From an uncultured Mycoplasmatota bacterium (GTDB lineage: Bacteria; Bacillota_I; Bacilli_A; RF39; UBA660), in assembly GCA_946414095.1 (NCBI GenBank), contig CAMKNB010000016.1, positions 1-37,553 on the forward strand: 37,553 nt of DNA, read 5' to 3'. Within the stretch, counting starts at the first letter, position 1. The number at the start of each line of letters is the position of its first letter. The notes beneath the pieces are model-generated. The model worked only from the letters and a program-made list of their open reading frames with translations. It made no database searches and was not told the origin of the DNA. A program made the position numbers and the translations under genes. This document shows positions 17,203 to 26,705 of the stretch, in pieces.

Positions 17203-18448
17203 GTATAACAATAATGTATCCAGATATTACAGCGATTATTGTAATAGGTATACTATATGAAATATATTCTTTTAATGAGACATTATATCCATTCTTATTA
17301 AGTATGCCAATTGATGCTATATTAGCACTTGCTCCAACTGGAGTTATATTTCCTCCTAAAGTAGCACCAATAATTAGTCCATAATATAGTACAGTAGGAC
17401 TAACACCTAAATTCATCGCCATTAATGAAACAACAGGTAGCATAGTCGCAACATATGGAATATTATCAATAAATGCAGAAATAATTACAGATACAAATAC
17501 AAGTAAAGTATATAAAACAAATACATTTGAAGATACACTTACAAAGAATTCACTTATTTTATCAATAACACCTGCTTCATTAATACCACCTATTATTACA
17601 AATAAACTAGCAAGCAATAATAAAGTTTGATAATCAATTATCATTAAATTATTCTTTAATATTTTTATATCTTTATCTTTTATTAAATCTCTAATTAAAC
17701 CAATTATATAAAAACTAATACAAATTATTCCATTAGTAAGAGGACTCTTATCAGGTATAAATGATGCTATTATTAAAGATAATATCGTTCCAACAAGTAA
17801 ATATGTAGGAAAATAATCATTTACTATTGTACTATCAGATGAATTAATTTTCTTAGTACCTTTTATTTTAAAATATAAAACAAGTAAACTAAGTATAGTT
17901 CCAATTTGAATTATAAAGAAAAGTCCAATATGTCCTTCATAAAAGAAAAAATCTAAAAAGTTCATATTAGCTGCACCAGCAAGAAGTATTGATGTTGTAT
18001 CCCCTACTAATGTAGCAGCACCTTCTAAATTAGAAAATATAGATATTGATATTAATATTGGTACTGGAGAAGTATTTAACTTTTTAGCAATAGATAAAGC
18101 TACAGGAGCAATCATTAGTACAGTAGCAACATTATCAACAAAAGCAGATACAATAGCTGAAAATAAAGCTAAAAATATAGTCATCCATTTAATATTAGGA
18201 CTTGCCTTAATTACAGTATCTGATATTTTATTTGGCATTTTAGAATCAATAAATAAATTAACAGTTCCCATAATACCAAGTATCATTAATAACACATTAA
18301 AGTCAATACTTGAAACAACTTTATTTAAAGGAAGAATTCCAAGCACAACAAAAATAATTGCACTTATTAGTCCAACAATATGTTTATGATTAGAAAAAAC
18401 AAAAATAAATACATATGTAAGTATAAATAATATTATAGCTAATGTCAT
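17186..18448 (-). CDS. SLC13/ArsB/NhaD-type ion or anion permease
   Basis: The 420-residue membrane protein has about 10-12 hydrophobic helices and the two-fold repeat of the ion transporter superfamily. The half-repeats show paired motifs: AFVDNVATVLMIAPV and AFIDNIPYVATMLPV, and LVGDTTSILLAGAANM and GGNITPVGASANIASIG. Relatives carry citrate or other dicarboxylates, arsenite, or Na+/H+; the substrate cannot be told from the sequence. It lies 15 bp after the terminator of the upstream gene, with ribosome-binding site TTAGGAG. No clear promoter of its own was found, so transcription may depend on readthrough. Confidence 0.88.
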   Translation of the reverse strand: MTLAIILFILTYVFIFVFSNHKHIVGLISAIIFVVLGILPLNKVVSSIDFNVLLMILGIMGTVNLFIDSKMPNKISDTVIKASPNIKWMTIFLALFSAIVSAFVDNVATVLMIAPVALSIAKKLNTSPVPILISISIFSNLEGAATLVGDTTSILLAGAANMNFLDFFFYEGHIGLFFIIQIGTILSLLVLYFKIKGTKKINSSDSTIVNDYFPTYLLVGTILSLIIASFIPDKSPLTNGIICISFYIIGLIRDLIKDKDIKILKNNLMIIDYQTLLLLASLFVIIGGINEAGVIDKISEFFVSVSSNVFVLYTLLVFVSVIISAFIDNIPYVATMLPVVSLMAMNLGVSPTVLYYGLIIGATLGGNITPVGASANIASIGILNKNGYNVSLKEYISYSIPITIIAVISGYIIVILEYLV

Positions 18449-18459
18449 AATTAACTCCT

Positions 18460-18488
18460 AAAAAAAACTTATAACAACTATAAGTTTT
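18460..18488 (-). terminator. Terminator after the L,D-transpeptidase-tailed gene
   Basis: A perfect 10-bp stem AAAACTTATA/TATAAGTTTT (18464-18488) with loop GTTGT, followed by four more T on the minus strand. It overlaps the stop codon at 18487-18489. Confidence 0.8.
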
Positions 18489-19119
18489 ATAATTTTAAAC
18501 TGTCTTCAACATTATCATCTGTTTGTATTGCATCATATGGATAGTTAATACATCCATGCGATCCATTTGTATGATATATATTACTACCAATATTATCATC
18601 AAATGATGAATTATTTATTTCATTCATATTATGTAATTCTTCAGCAGTAATTTGATTATTTTCAGAATCTATTAAATATTTTCTATAATCTTCTAAATTT
18701 TTAATTCCAACATAATTTTTAAATTCTTGTATTTGATTAGCATAATTATCTTTCTTATTTTCAACTAAATTAATATATACATAATCTATTCTATCTCTAA
18801 AATATTTTTCTAGCATTTTTAGTGTTTCTTTAGATATTCTAATTATATTTGCACCTGGAATATTAACTATGTATCTTTTTAAATCTCCTTCAAAACTATC
18901 ACTTCCAAGAACATAATGCATAACTTTAGCTCCACTAGGTTTATGTTCTTCATATGAAGTAGCCAAACTCAAAAATTCAAAATCATCAATATAATAAGAA
19001 TCAAGTCCTTGATCATAGTAAACTCTTAACCAAGAACCAGCTTCATTTGCAATTTTTTCTTTTTGTGCATCTGTTAATTTAGTTTCAATTTCAGTTTCAT
19101 ATTCTAACTCATATTTCAT
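18487..19119 (-). CDS. Hypothetical protein ending in a copied L,D-transpeptidase active-site fragment
   Basis: The first 175 residues, helical and charged, are not recognised. The last 35 residues contain IGSNIYHTNGSHGCINYPYD, almost identical to the catalytic segment of the L,D-transpeptidase at 19236-20150, then stop after DDNVEDSLKL. The rest of a YkuD domain is absent and there is no signal peptide, so transpeptidase activity is very unlikely. The coding DNA of the tail is about 90% identical to the neighbouring gene. I set the start at 19119 because GGTGA lies upstream and because the in-frame ATG at 19137 overlaps the -10 box and would not be transcribed. It may be a chimeric gene or a decaying pseudogene. 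Confidence 0.6.
   Translation of the reverse strand: MKYELEYETEIETKLTDAQKEKIANEAGSWLRVYYDQGLDSYYIDDFEFLSLATSYEEHKPSGAKVMHYVLGSDSFEGDLKRYIVNIPGANIIRISKETLKMLEKYFRDRIDYVYINLVENKKDNYANQIQEFKNYVGIKNLEDYRKYLIDSENNQITAEELHNMNEINNSSFDDNIGSNIYHTNGSHGCINYPYDAIQTDDNVEDSLKL
18505..18592 (-). repeat. Inverted partial copy of the L,D-transpeptidase active-site sequence
   Basis: This stretch, read on the minus strand, aligns with 20031-20120 on the plus strand. I count about six mismatches plus one deleted codon in roughly 88 bases. The identity stops abruptly at both ends. Confidence 0.85.
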
Positions 19120-19135
19120 TTGCTTCACCAAACTC

Positions 19136-19164
19136 ATTATATCAAATATTATAAATCAAGTAAA
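19136..19164 (-). promoter_or_regulatory. Promoter of the L,D-transpeptidase-tailed gene
   Basis: TTTACT (19159-19164), 17 bp, TATAAT (19136-19141) on the minus strand. The -10 box overlaps the ATG at 19137, which supports the downstream start at 19119. Confidence 0.7.
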
Positions 19165-19179
19165 TATAAGCCTTTAAAA

Positions 19180-19208
19180 TTGACAAAATCGCAATTTTGT
19201 GGTATAAT
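19180..19208 (+). promoter_or_regulatory. Consensus promoter of the L,D-transpeptidase genes with a dyad in the spacer
   Basis: TTGACA (19180-19185), 17 bp, TATAAT (19203-19208): a perfect sigma-A consensus. The dyad ACAAAAT-CGCA-ATTTTGT (19183-19200) overlaps the -35 and spacer, where a repressor could bind. AAGGGGG (19222-19228) is the ribosome-binding site. Confidence 0.85.
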
Positions 19209-19235
19209 CTATTCGAATTTTAAGGGGGTTCAATT

Positions 19236-20150
19236 ATGAAAAAAAATAATGTTAAAGTTATGATTTTAACTGCTGTTGCTATGTTAGGATTACTTACGGG
19301 TTGTAATAAGAATGAAAGTAAAAATGAGGACACAACTCCTCAGGTTTTAACTTGGTATGATACATTACCTAGTAATGATAATGAATATTATGATTGTAAT
19401 TATGATGCTAAAATACTTCAAACAGTACCAGTTTTAAATAAAGAACTAAATGAAGTTATTGGATGGGTATGGGAAAAAGACTATTGCCATGTTATGGGTT
19501 CTAATGGAACTTATGATTATGTTATGAATATTGATGGTATTTATGGTTATGTAGAACATCAATACTTATCACAAATGACAAGTGTATATTGTAATCAATT
19601 TGCATTTTTAAATTCAGATACTGAAACTTATACTGGACCAGCAAGTAGACTTTATCCAAAAACTGGAGATATAATTGAAGTAAATCAAAAAGTTTTAATA
19701 ATAGATGAATATGATTATTTCTCATATTGTAAAGATGAACACGGTAATTATTCTTATATTCCAAATGCTTGCTTAGTAAAATTACCAAACACTTATATTG
19801 AAACAGATATTAGTGACCAAAAATCATATCTTTATGTAGATGGTGAATTGTTACTTGAATTTAATGTTACAACTGGTACTGATGAAACACCTACTCCTGA
19901 AGGTTATTATCAAGTTACAGTTAAACAAAGAAATAAAGAATTAAAAGATGGTGCTAAAGTCGATTACTGGGTAGCATTTATAGGTGACTTATTTGGATAT
20001 CATGATGCCTCATGGAGAAGTTATTATGACTTTGGTAGTAATATATATCATACAGGTGGATCACATGGATGTATTAACTCTCCATACGATGCAATACAAA
20101 CAGTATATGATAATGTTGAAGTAGGAACTAAAGTTCTAATTCATAAATAA
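19236..20150 (+). CDS. L,D-transpeptidase lipoprotein with SH3-like domains
   Basis: The 304-residue protein has a lipoprotein signal with lipobox LLTGC (Cys near 23), so it is probably anchored outside the membrane. Two SH3b-like segments follow (about 50-110 and 125-185, ending GIYGYVEHQYL and GNYSYIPNACL). A YkuD catalytic domain covers 188-304 with SDQKSYLYVDGELLLEFNV and the active-site motif HTGGSHGCIN, with nucleophile Cys in SHGC. Such enzymes form 3-3 peptidoglycan crosslinks or attach proteins to the wall. It is followed 14 bp later by a larger L,D-transpeptidase, probably in the same operon. Confidence 0.92.
   Translation: MKKNNVKVMILTAVAMLGLLTGCNKNESKNEDTTPQVLTWYDTLPSNDNEYYDCNYDAKILQTVPVLNKELNEVIGWVWEKDYCHVMGSNGTYDYVMNIDGIYGYVEHQYLSQMTSVYCNQFAFLNSDTETYTGPASRLYPKTGDIIEVNQKVLIIDEYDYFSYCKDEHGNYSYIPNACLVKLPNTYIETDISDQKSYLYVDGELLLEFNVTTGTDETPTPEGYYQVTVKQRNKELKDGAKVDYWVAFIGDLFGYHDASWRSYYDFGSNIYHTGGSHGCINSPYDAIQTVYDNVEVGTKVLIHK
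20031..20120 (+). repeat. Source copy of the duplicated L,D-transpeptidase segment
   Basis: This covers the HxxGSHGCIN catalytic motif region of the intact gene. It matches 18505-18592 on the opposite strand at about 90% identity. It sits in a complete YkuD domain, so this is more likely the source than the recipient. Confidence 0.8.
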
Positions 20151-20164
20151 GGAGAAATTAAAAA

Positions 20165-22138
20165 ATGAAGAAAAAAGGAAAAGCAGCTGCTTCTTTAGTT
20201 GCAACAGCAATACTAGCAGCAGGCATATATTTAGGAAGCTGCGAATATTTGCAGTCTAATACAGATACTAGTGATAACAAAGTAGTTAATAGTATTATGT
20301 TTGAAGAAGTATTAGAAAATGAAAATACATATAATTTAAGTAGTTTAAGCATTGATGATAGTGAATTTCAAGAGTTTGAAAGTGAAAAATTTTTCACACT
20401 ATTTAGTAATACACAATTATATGATTATGCACTACATGGATTTAATTTAAGCCCAGATGTTTTAAACAGACAAACAATTACTGTTAAAGGTATAAGTACT
20501 AATGGTGAATTTACTTTAATTGAACTTCCAAATGGTAATCAAAAATATGTGTGTTCCAAAGATATAATTGAAACTATTAATATAAGTAATACATCTCATA
20601 ATGGTTACAATGATGATTATACAGTTAATAAAGATGCATATGTATATAATCGTGAAGGAGTCTGTATTGGATATATTAATAAAGGAACAAGATGCTTAGA
20701 AATAGCATTTAATGATAATTATTCATTTGTAATAACAGAAAATGATGAATACTTCTATATTAGTCATGATGATATAACTTTAACAGATAAATATCATAAA
20801 GGTTTATTTAAACCCAAAAAATTGGAAAAATCACCTTCTAGTTTGGATTTAGGAAATATATGGTTTCAAGATGGACAATATAGTTCAAATATAACAATTT
20901 ATAGAGTATATCCTGATGATGAACCAATGGTTGAAAGTCAAGATAAACCATATTATACTCTTATGAAAAAGCAACCTATTTATTTTAATAATGGAAATTT
21001 ATCAAGTATTTCATATGATAAAAGTGTATTAGTAAGAGTTATAAAAGAAAACTCTAAATATTCACTTGTAGAACTTCCAGATGGATCAACAGGATATATT
21101 AATAAACAAGCATTAACCGGATGTTTAATACTAGATAAAAATAGTTTTACTCCAATATTAAGAAATAGAAATAGTATTACTAGCGATTGGGATTTCTTTT
21201 ATGATGATACTGGAGCTTATCAATATTCAATTTATCCAAATACTGAATGTACTGCCCTAGCAACAAATGGTGAATATACATTAATTGAACTTGAAGATGG
21301 CACTAAAGGATATGTAACTAGTACAAAGCTAATTGAATCAGAGCGTCAAGTAAGTAGATTCGTATATTTAAAAGACAATGCTACACTATATTATAAAAAC
21401 CAAAATGATGAATTAGTACCACTAAATACAGAAAATAAAAAAGGTTCTATTACTTACCTATTCTATATTGATGGAGATTATGCATATATAGGAGACTACT
21501 ATTGTAGAGAAAACTATTTTGTTAAGCTAAGTGATATTGATGAAAATTATAATATTACTGAAGTAAATTCATATGCATATGTAACTCGTGACCAACAAAT
21601 GAATTCAGATATTAATCAAAATGGTCAAAGCTTTAATGTAGATGATTATGATCTTTACTGGGTTTATTATAATTGTGGTGATTACTCATATGTAGTAAAC
21701 GAAATGACTCATGAAAGTGGTTACATTAAAACAAGTGAACTTAATTATTTAAAAGGTGACTTCATATTTATTGATTTAGATAATCAACAAATGTATTGCT
21801 ATGATGATAATGATGGTGGACGCTACACTACTAAGCAATGGGGAACAAGAAGCGGTAAAGACTCAACACCATCTCATGAAGGAGCATTTGATATAGACTG
21901 GAAAGCAGAAAACTGGGAATTTACAACATTTAGAGGATCATATGCACAACACTGGATTCCATATAATGAATATGGTGAAGGAATTCATGATTTGATGGGT
22001 GATGATGAACAAAATTATGGAAATCAAGCATATCATCAATATGGATCACATGGTTGTGTAAGAGTTCCAGCTGAAGCTAGTCAATATGTATATGATAACT
22101 ATCCACTTGGAACAATGGTTTTAGTTAATAAAAAATAA
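20165..22138 (+). CDS. Large L,D-transpeptidase with multiple SH3-like repeats
   Basis: The 657-residue exported protein has an N-terminal hydrophobic segment ending YLGSC, a possible lipobox. Several SH3b-like repeats follow with a G-x-x-T/S-L-I/V-E-L-x-D/N-G signature: EFTLIELPNGNQKYV (about 115), YSLVELPDGSTGYI (about 300) and YTLIELEDGTKGYV (about 370). The C-terminal YkuD domain (about 530-657) has GDFIFIDLDNQQMYCY, SHEGAFDID and the active site YHQYGSHGCVRVP, with Cys as nucleophile. It likely crosslinks or remodels peptidoglycan, with SH3 repeats binding the wall. AAGGAGA precedes the start. Confidence 0.9.
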   Translation: MKKKGKAAASLVATAILAAGIYLGSCEYLQSNTDTSDNKVVNSIMFEEVLENENTYNLSSLSIDDSEFQEFESEKFFTLFSNTQLYDYALHGFNLSPDVLNRQTITVKGISTNGEFTLIELPNGNQKYVCSKDIIETINISNTSHNGYNDDYTVNKDAYVYNREGVCIGYINKGTRCLEIAFNDNYSFVITENDEYFYISHDDITLTDKYHKGLFKPKKLEKSPSSLDLGNIWFQDGQYSSNITIYRVYPDDEPMVESQDKPYYTLMKKQPIYFNNGNLSSISYDKSVLVRVIKENSKYSLVELPDGSTGYINKQALTGCLILDKNSFTPILRNRNSITSDWDFFYDDTGAYQYSIYPNTECTALATNGEYTLIELEDGTKGYVTSTKLIESERQVSRFVYLKDNATLYYKNQNDELVPLNTENKKGSITYLFYIDGDYAYIGDYYCRENYFVKLSDIDENYNITEVNSYAYVTRDQQMNSDINQNGQSFNVDDYDLYWVYYNCGDYSYVVNEMTHESGYIKTSELNYLKGDFIFIDLDNQQMYCYDDNDGGRYTTKQWGTRSGKDSTPSHEGAFDIDWKAENWEFTTFRGSYAQHWIPYNEYGEGIHDLMGDDEQNYGNQAYHQYGSHGCVRVPAEASQYVYDNYPLGTMVLVNKK

Positions 22139-22160
22139 AAGACTTTTTAAAAGTCTTTTT
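22137..22160. terminator. Bidirectional terminator between convergent genes
   Basis: AAAAGACTTTT, one base, AAAAGTCTTTT (22137-22159), with A/T runs on both sides. It closes the L,D-transpeptidase operon on the plus strand and the prepilin peptidase operon on the minus strand. Confidence 0.8.
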
Positions 22161-22927
22161 TATATAGATAACAACTCATTTATATATGGAGTAATTATAC
22201 TAGAAAAATATACTACAAGTAATGCTCCAATTAATATAAATGGTCCAAATGGAATAATTCCTTCTTTATTCTTTTTAATAATTATTAAAGAAAATATAAG
22301 TCCAATTACAGCAGCAAAGAATAAACCTATAAAACTATTTAGTAGTCCTAATGCAAGACCAATCACAGCCATTAACTTAATATCTCCATCTCCTAGTGAT
22401 TCTTTATCAAACATAGAGTTTCCAAGTATCTTTAGTCCTATCATAACAAGAAATAATATTACAGCACTTACAAGTCTCATTAAAAAGTCACTAGTTCCCA
22501 TAAAAATATAAAGAACAATAAGTAAACATAAACCTGAAATTATAAGTACTCTATCTGAAATATAATAATATTTAAAATCACTAACTATTGTAACTATCAA
22601 TACACAAACTAATATAGTAGAAATATAAAAATCTAAATTAAATCCAAATAATAAATAATTAAGTGGAAATAATATAAATCCTAGTACTTCACATATAAAA
22701 TATATAAAACCTATTTTCTCACCACAGTAAACACATTTACCTTTTTGAAATAAATATGAAAATATTGGAATGTTCATATACCATTTTAATGGTTTGTTAC
22801 AATTAGAGCAAAAACTACTTGGGTAAGTAGTTTTTATTTTATTTGGAATTCTATACCCCATACAACCAAGGAAACTTCCCATGATTGCTCCTAGTAGAGA
22901 AAGCCATATACATATAATAACTTCCAT
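22160..22927 (-). CDS. Type IV prepilin peptidase/methylase, A24 family (ComC/PilD-like)
   Basis: The 255-residue polytopic membrane protease has the N-terminal methylase-type segment GAIMGSFLGCMGYRIP, a zinc-type four-Cys cluster (Cys40, 43, 65, 68) and both catalytic aspartates of the A24 family: Asp117 in SDFKYYYISD and Asp182 in GDGDIKL. About seven or eight TM helices are visible. It cuts prepilin leaders after Gly and N-methylates the new Phe; the pilin-like protein at 35674-36144 is an obvious candidate substrate. It lies 15 bp after the PilC/GspF gene and forms an operon with it. Confidence 0.93.
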   Translation of the reverse strand: MEVIICIWLSLLGAIMGSFLGCMGYRIPNKIKTTYPSSFCSNCNKPLKWYMNIPIFSYLFQKGKCVYCGEKIGFIYFICEVLGFILFPLNYLLFGFNLDFYISTILVCVLIVTIVSDFKYYYISDRVLIISGLCLLIVLYIFMGTSDFLMRLVSAVILFLVMIGLKILGNSMFDKESLGDGDIKLMAVIGLALGLLNSFIGLFFAAVIGLIFSLIIIKKNKEGIIPFGPFILIGALLVVYFSSIITPYINELLSI

Positions 22928-22942
22928 AAATCCCCCTATAAA

Positions 22943-24538
22943 TTAAGATACTAAGTTATACATATCAAACATTGGAATTAATATTGCAACTAAGATAAAA
23001 CCTACAGTAACAGCAAGTGATACAATCATTACTGGCTCTATAAATGTCTTTATAGTTGCAACAGTACTTTTTTGTTCTTTTTGATAATAATCTGCAACTT
23101 TATCAAGCATTTCAGCAAGTTCACCAGTAGACTCTCCAGTTACAATCATAAAGTATGCTATTTCTGGAATTGCCCAGTGGTCAGCAAATGTTTCACTCAT
23201 TTTATTACCTTTAATTAAATTATTAATTGTTCTAAGCATTAAATCTTTATATATTTCATTAGTTGTTATTTTAGCAAGAATATCAATACTATCAGTAAGT
23301 AATACATTGTTTTTTTGTAATGATGCAAATGTTCTTGAAAACATTGATAATTCTTTAGAAATAATTAATTTACCTACAACTGGTAAATGCATAAATATTC
23401 TTTGCATAAATGTTCTAAATGATTTAATGTATTTATACGAATATCTAAATCCAAGTACTAAAACTAAAATACCAAGTAATAAATACGTATATTTAGTTTT
23501 TAAGAATGCTGATAAGTCTAAACATATTTGAGTAATTGCATTTATTTCACTACCCATTGATGCATAAACATCAACAAATTTAGGAACTATATATGTAAGC
23601 ATAAATATAACAATACCAATTGCAAATACCATAACTACTGATGGATATGCCATAGCACTTATAATACTTTTTCTTGTATCCAATATTTCTTGATAATATT
23701 CACTCATTTCATCAAGAGTTTTTTCAACACTACCAGTCATTTCAGATGATTTAATCATATTAACTAGTAATGGAGGAAATGCTGCTCCTTGACGCCTTAA
23801 TGCTTCTGAGAATGTTTGTCCAGTTGTAAGTTCATATATTATTGAATCATATAATGTTTTATATTTTTTTCTTTTATCCTGTTGAGCAAGAACTTTAACA
23901 GCATCAGTTAATGGAATACCTGCTTTAATATATGTAGATAATTGAGCAAGCCAGAAAACTAAGTCTTTAGTACCCATTTTAGTTTTGAAAGAACCTGATT
24001 CTGAATGTAAGAAACTTGTTCCTTTACTAGTAGATATTTCATAAACAATCATTTTTTGATCTTGTAAGTATGAATAAACATCCATCTTAGAAAATGCAGG
24101 AAAATAATCAGTTATTACTTTTCCTTTTTCATTTCTAGCAACATATTTATAAACTACTTTCTCTTCACTTCTAACTCCATCAACTTCTGGATTTAATACT
24201 AGAGGAACTAAAGAAGCTTCTCTTTTTTCACGTGCTTGTTTAACAGGACCAAAGTTTTCATAGGCATCATTTATCTTCTTAGATAATTTTTTAACAATAC
24301 CTTCTCCACTAGCTAAACTATTAGTTTCAGCACTATAGTTTCCTGATGCTACTGCATCTGTTATACTTTGTTCTTCATCTTTTTTATTTTTTTTAGAAAG
24401 TTTTGATGAAATACCTGTAGCAATTTCTTTAAACCCTTCACCAGTAGTACTAATTATTCCACCTTCAGCATTATTTTGCACAGGTTGTTCAGGATTTTGT
24501 ACATTTTGATTTGAATCAATATTTTTATTTTCTTCCAT
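22943..24538 (-). CDS. Type IV pilus/type II secretion inner-membrane platform protein (PilC/GspF/ComGB family)
   Basis: The 531-residue protein has two T2SSF domains (about 185-305 and 388-510) with landmarks FWLAQLSTYIKAGIPLTDAV, FPPLLVNMIKSSEMTGSVEKTL and ITGESTGELAEML-like VTGESTGELAEMLDKVADYY. TM segments occur at about 290-315, 350-370 and 505-527. The first 100 residues are an Asn/Gln/Ser/Lys-rich extension not usual in PilC, followed by a region (130-180) like the GspF N-terminal domain. It is the platform on which the ATPase drives pseudopilus assembly. No PilB/GspE ATPase gene lies in the window. GGAAGGAAGG is the ribosome-binding site. Confidence 0.92.
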   Translation of the reverse strand: MEENKNIDSNQNVQNPEQPVQNNAEGGIISTTGEGFKEIATGISSKLSKKNKKDEEQSITDAVASGNYSAETNSLASGEGIVKKLSKKINDAYENFGPVKQAREKREASLVPLVLNPEVDGVRSEEKVVYKYVARNEKGKVITDYFPAFSKMDVYSYLQDQKMIVYEISTSKGTSFLHSESGSFKTKMGTKDLVFWLAQLSTYIKAGIPLTDAVKVLAQQDKRKKYKTLYDSIIYELTTGQTFSEALRRQGAAFPPLLVNMIKSSEMTGSVEKTLDEMSEYYQEILDTRKSIISAMAYPSVVMVFAIGIVIFMLTYIVPKFVDVYASMGSEINAITQICLDLSAFLKTKYTYLLLGILVLVLGFRYSYKYIKSFRTFMQRIFMHLPVVGKLIISKELSMFSRTFASLQKNNVLLTDSIDILAKITTNEIYKDLMLRTINNLIKGNKMSETFADHWAIPEIAYFMIVTGESTGELAEMLDKVADYYQKEQKSTVATIKTFIEPVMIVSLAVTVGFILVAILIPMFDMYNLVS

Positions 24539-24569
24539 AACAAAACCTTCCTTCCTATTCTATATAAAG

Positions 24570-24578
24570 ATTATAACA
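24570..24578 (-). promoter_or_regulatory. Extended -10 promoter of the pilC-prepilin peptidase operon
   Basis: TGTTATAAT on the minus strand: an extended -10 (TGnTATAAT) about 32 bp before the start codon. No good -35 box is present, as expected for this class. Confidence 0.6.
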
Positions 24579-24649
24579 TATTAATTTTAAAATAAAAATG
24601 TTTTTTTAAATATTTATTATTTTTTTCATATAATATATTAGGTGATATT

Positions 24650-24898
24650 ATGAATACTAATATACTAGAACTTATTAAAAATATAAAGTTTACAAATATT
24701 ATTAGTGCTACTAATAAAACATTAAATGTTATTAAAAAATCTATACCAGTTTATAAAGAAATAAGGCCATATGCCACTCATGAAAAAAGTTTATTTAAGA
24801 AAAAAGAAGTTAATGAAATAGATGAAATAAAAGAAAGTAAACCAATTAAATCAAATGATAGAACTACTATCAATGATTCTCTTACTTTCTTTCAATAA
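24650..24898 (+). CDS. Small YqfQ/VrrA-like protein
   Basis: The 82-residue protein has a helical N-terminal part, IKFTNIISATNKTLNVIKKS, then IPVYKEIRPY. This resembles the conserved block of the YqfQ/VrrA family of Firmicutes, whose members have been linked to spores; the match is by eye and moderate. The rest is a charged tail rich in Lys, Glu and Ser. AGGTGAT (about 24640) is the ribosome-binding site and TATAAT lies at 24629-24634. Its stop codon is directly adjacent to the convergent lepA stop, without a visible terminator. Confidence 0.7.
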   Translation: MNTNILELIKNIKFTNIISATNKTLNVIKKSIPVYKEIRPYATHEKSLFKKKEVNEIDEIKESKPIKSNDRTTINDSLTFFQ

Positions 24899-26683
24899 TT
24901 ATTCCATTTGATCTGTACTTAATATTGTTAAGAATGCTTCTTGTGGAATAGATACACTACCTACTTGTTTCATTCTTTTTTTACCTTCTTTTTGTTTTTC
25001 TAAAAGTTTTCTTTTTCTTGAAACATCTCCACCATAACATTTAGCAAGAACATTCTTTTTCATTGCCGAGATATCTTCACGAGCTATTATTTTAGATCCT
25101 ATTGCTGCTTGAATTGGAACTTGAAACATTTGTCTTGGTATTATTTTCTTTAAGTTTTTGCAAACTACACTACCTCTTCTATATGCAGCATCTTTATGAA
25201 CGATAACACTCAATGCATCAACTATTTCTCCATTTAATAATATATCCATCTTAACAAGTTTACTTTCATAATTACCAATAAATTCATAGTCAAAAGATGC
25301 ATATCCTTTTGTATAACTTTTAAGTTTATCAAAAAAATCATAAACTATTTCACTTAATGGTAGTTCGTAAACAATATTTACTCTTGTTTCATCAATATAT
25401 GAAAGTCCTTTATATACTCCTCTTTTATCTTGACATAATTCCATTATTGGGCCAATATACTCACTTGGAACATAAATATTTGCTCTAACAAATGGTTCTA
25501 ATATTTTTGATATTTTTGTGGCATCTGGCATTTTAGAAGGTGAATCAATCATAACACTACTTCCGTCACTTAATACAACTTCATAAATAACACTAGGACT
25601 AGTAGCAATAATATCTATATCAAATTCTCTTTCTATTCTTTCCTCTATTATTTCCATATGAAGAAGTCCTAAAAATCCACATCTAAATCCAAAGCCAAGT
25701 GCAACAGAAGTTTCTGGTTCAAATATTAAAGATGCATCACTTAATTTAAGTTTTAAAAGTGCTTCTTTTAATTGATTATATTTAGAACTATCAACTGGAT
25801 ATATTCCAGAAAACACCATTGGTTTCATTGGTTTATAACCAGGAAGACTCTCTACATTTTCTCCATCGATACAAATAGTATCTCCTACTTCTACTTCTGT
25901 AATACTTTTAATAGAGGCACTTAAAAATCCAACTTCACCAGCACATAATTCATTTTTCTTAATTTCATGAGGAGTATGTTTACCAAGTTCTAATACTTCA
26001 TACACTGCATTAGAATTAATAAATCTTATTTTATCCCCTACACGTACTTTTCCATCAACTATTCTAACAAGTACTACTACTCCCTTATATGGATCAAAAT
26101 AGCTATCAAATATTAATGCTCTTAGTTTATTACTATCACTTTTAGGACTTGGTATTCTTTCAACTAATGCATCTAATAATTCAGGAACACCTTCTCCTGT
26201 TTTACCTGAAACACATAGTATTTCATCTCTTTCAAATCCAATAGTATTAACAAGTTCATCTTTTACTTTTTCAGGATTTGCATTTGGTAAATCTATTTTA
26301 TTAATTACAGGAATTATCTTTAAATTAGAATCAAGTGCTAAATATAAATTAGCAAGTGTTTGTGCTTCAATACCTTGTGTAGCATCAACTACTAGTATTG
26401 CTCCTTCACATGCAGCAAGACTACGACTTACTTCATAACTAAAGTCGACGTGTCCTGGAGTATCTATCAAGTGAAGAGTATAACCTTTATAATGAAGTTC
26501 AACAGCATTTAATTTAATTGTAATACCACGTTCACGTTCAAGATCCATTGAATCTAATATTTGGTCTTTTTTCTCTCTTTCACTTACCGCACCACAAACA
26601 TCAAGTATTCTATCAGCTAAAGTACTCTTACCATGATCTATATGTGCTATTATACAAAAATTTTTAATCTTATCTCTTTCCAT
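24899..26683 (-). CDS. lepA: Elongation factor 4, ribosomal back-translocase GTPase
   Basis: The 594-residue GTPase has all G motifs: AHIDHGKS (13-20), RGITIK, DTPGHVD, NKID and a G5-like SGKTGEG. The LepA-specific C-terminal domain is intact ([60 protein letters not shown]). It acts on the ribosome during translation. No strong Shine-Dalgarno is visible; a weak promoter TTTAAA-17-TAAAAT (26691-26719) sits between it and the preceding terminator. In many Firmicutes lepA precedes hemN and hrcA; here the next gene is convergent, so that arrangement is lost. Confidence 0.97.
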   Translation of the reverse strand: MERDKIKNFCIIAHIDHGKSTLADRILDVCGAVSEREKKDQILDSMDLERERGITIKLNAVELHYKGYTLHLIDTPGHVDFSYEVSRSLAACEGAILVVDATQGIEAQTLANLYLALDSNLKIIPVINKIDLPNANPEKVKDELVNTIGFERDEILCVSGKTGEGVPELLDALVERIPSPKSDSNKLRALIFDSYFDPYKGVVVLVRIVDGKVRVGDKIRFINSNAVYEVLELGKHTPHEIKKNELCAGEVGFLSASIKSITEVEVGDTICIDGENVESLPGYKPMKPMVFSGIYPVDSSKYNQLKEALLKLKLSDASLIFEPETSVALGFGFRCGFLGLLHMEIIEERIEREFDIDIIATSPSVIYEVVLSDGSSVMIDSPSKMPDATKISKILEPFVRANIYVPSEYIGPIMELCQDKRGVYKGLSYIDETRVNIVYELPLSEIVYDFFDKLKSYTKGYASFDYEFIGNYESKLVKMDILLNGEIVDALSVIVHKDAAYRRGSVVCKNLKKIIPRQMFQVPIQAAIGSKIIAREDISAMKKNVLAKCYGGDVSRKRKLLEKQKEGKKRMKQVGSVSIPQEAFLTILSTDQME

Positions 26684-26705
26684 AAGTAAGATTTTACCAT
26701 AAAAA

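Noticed and set aside
19522..19788. 88-codon minus-strand frame inside the first L,D-transpeptidase
   Set aside because: It is the reverse of a well-supported coding region; its Leu/Tyr/His-rich composition is an artefact.
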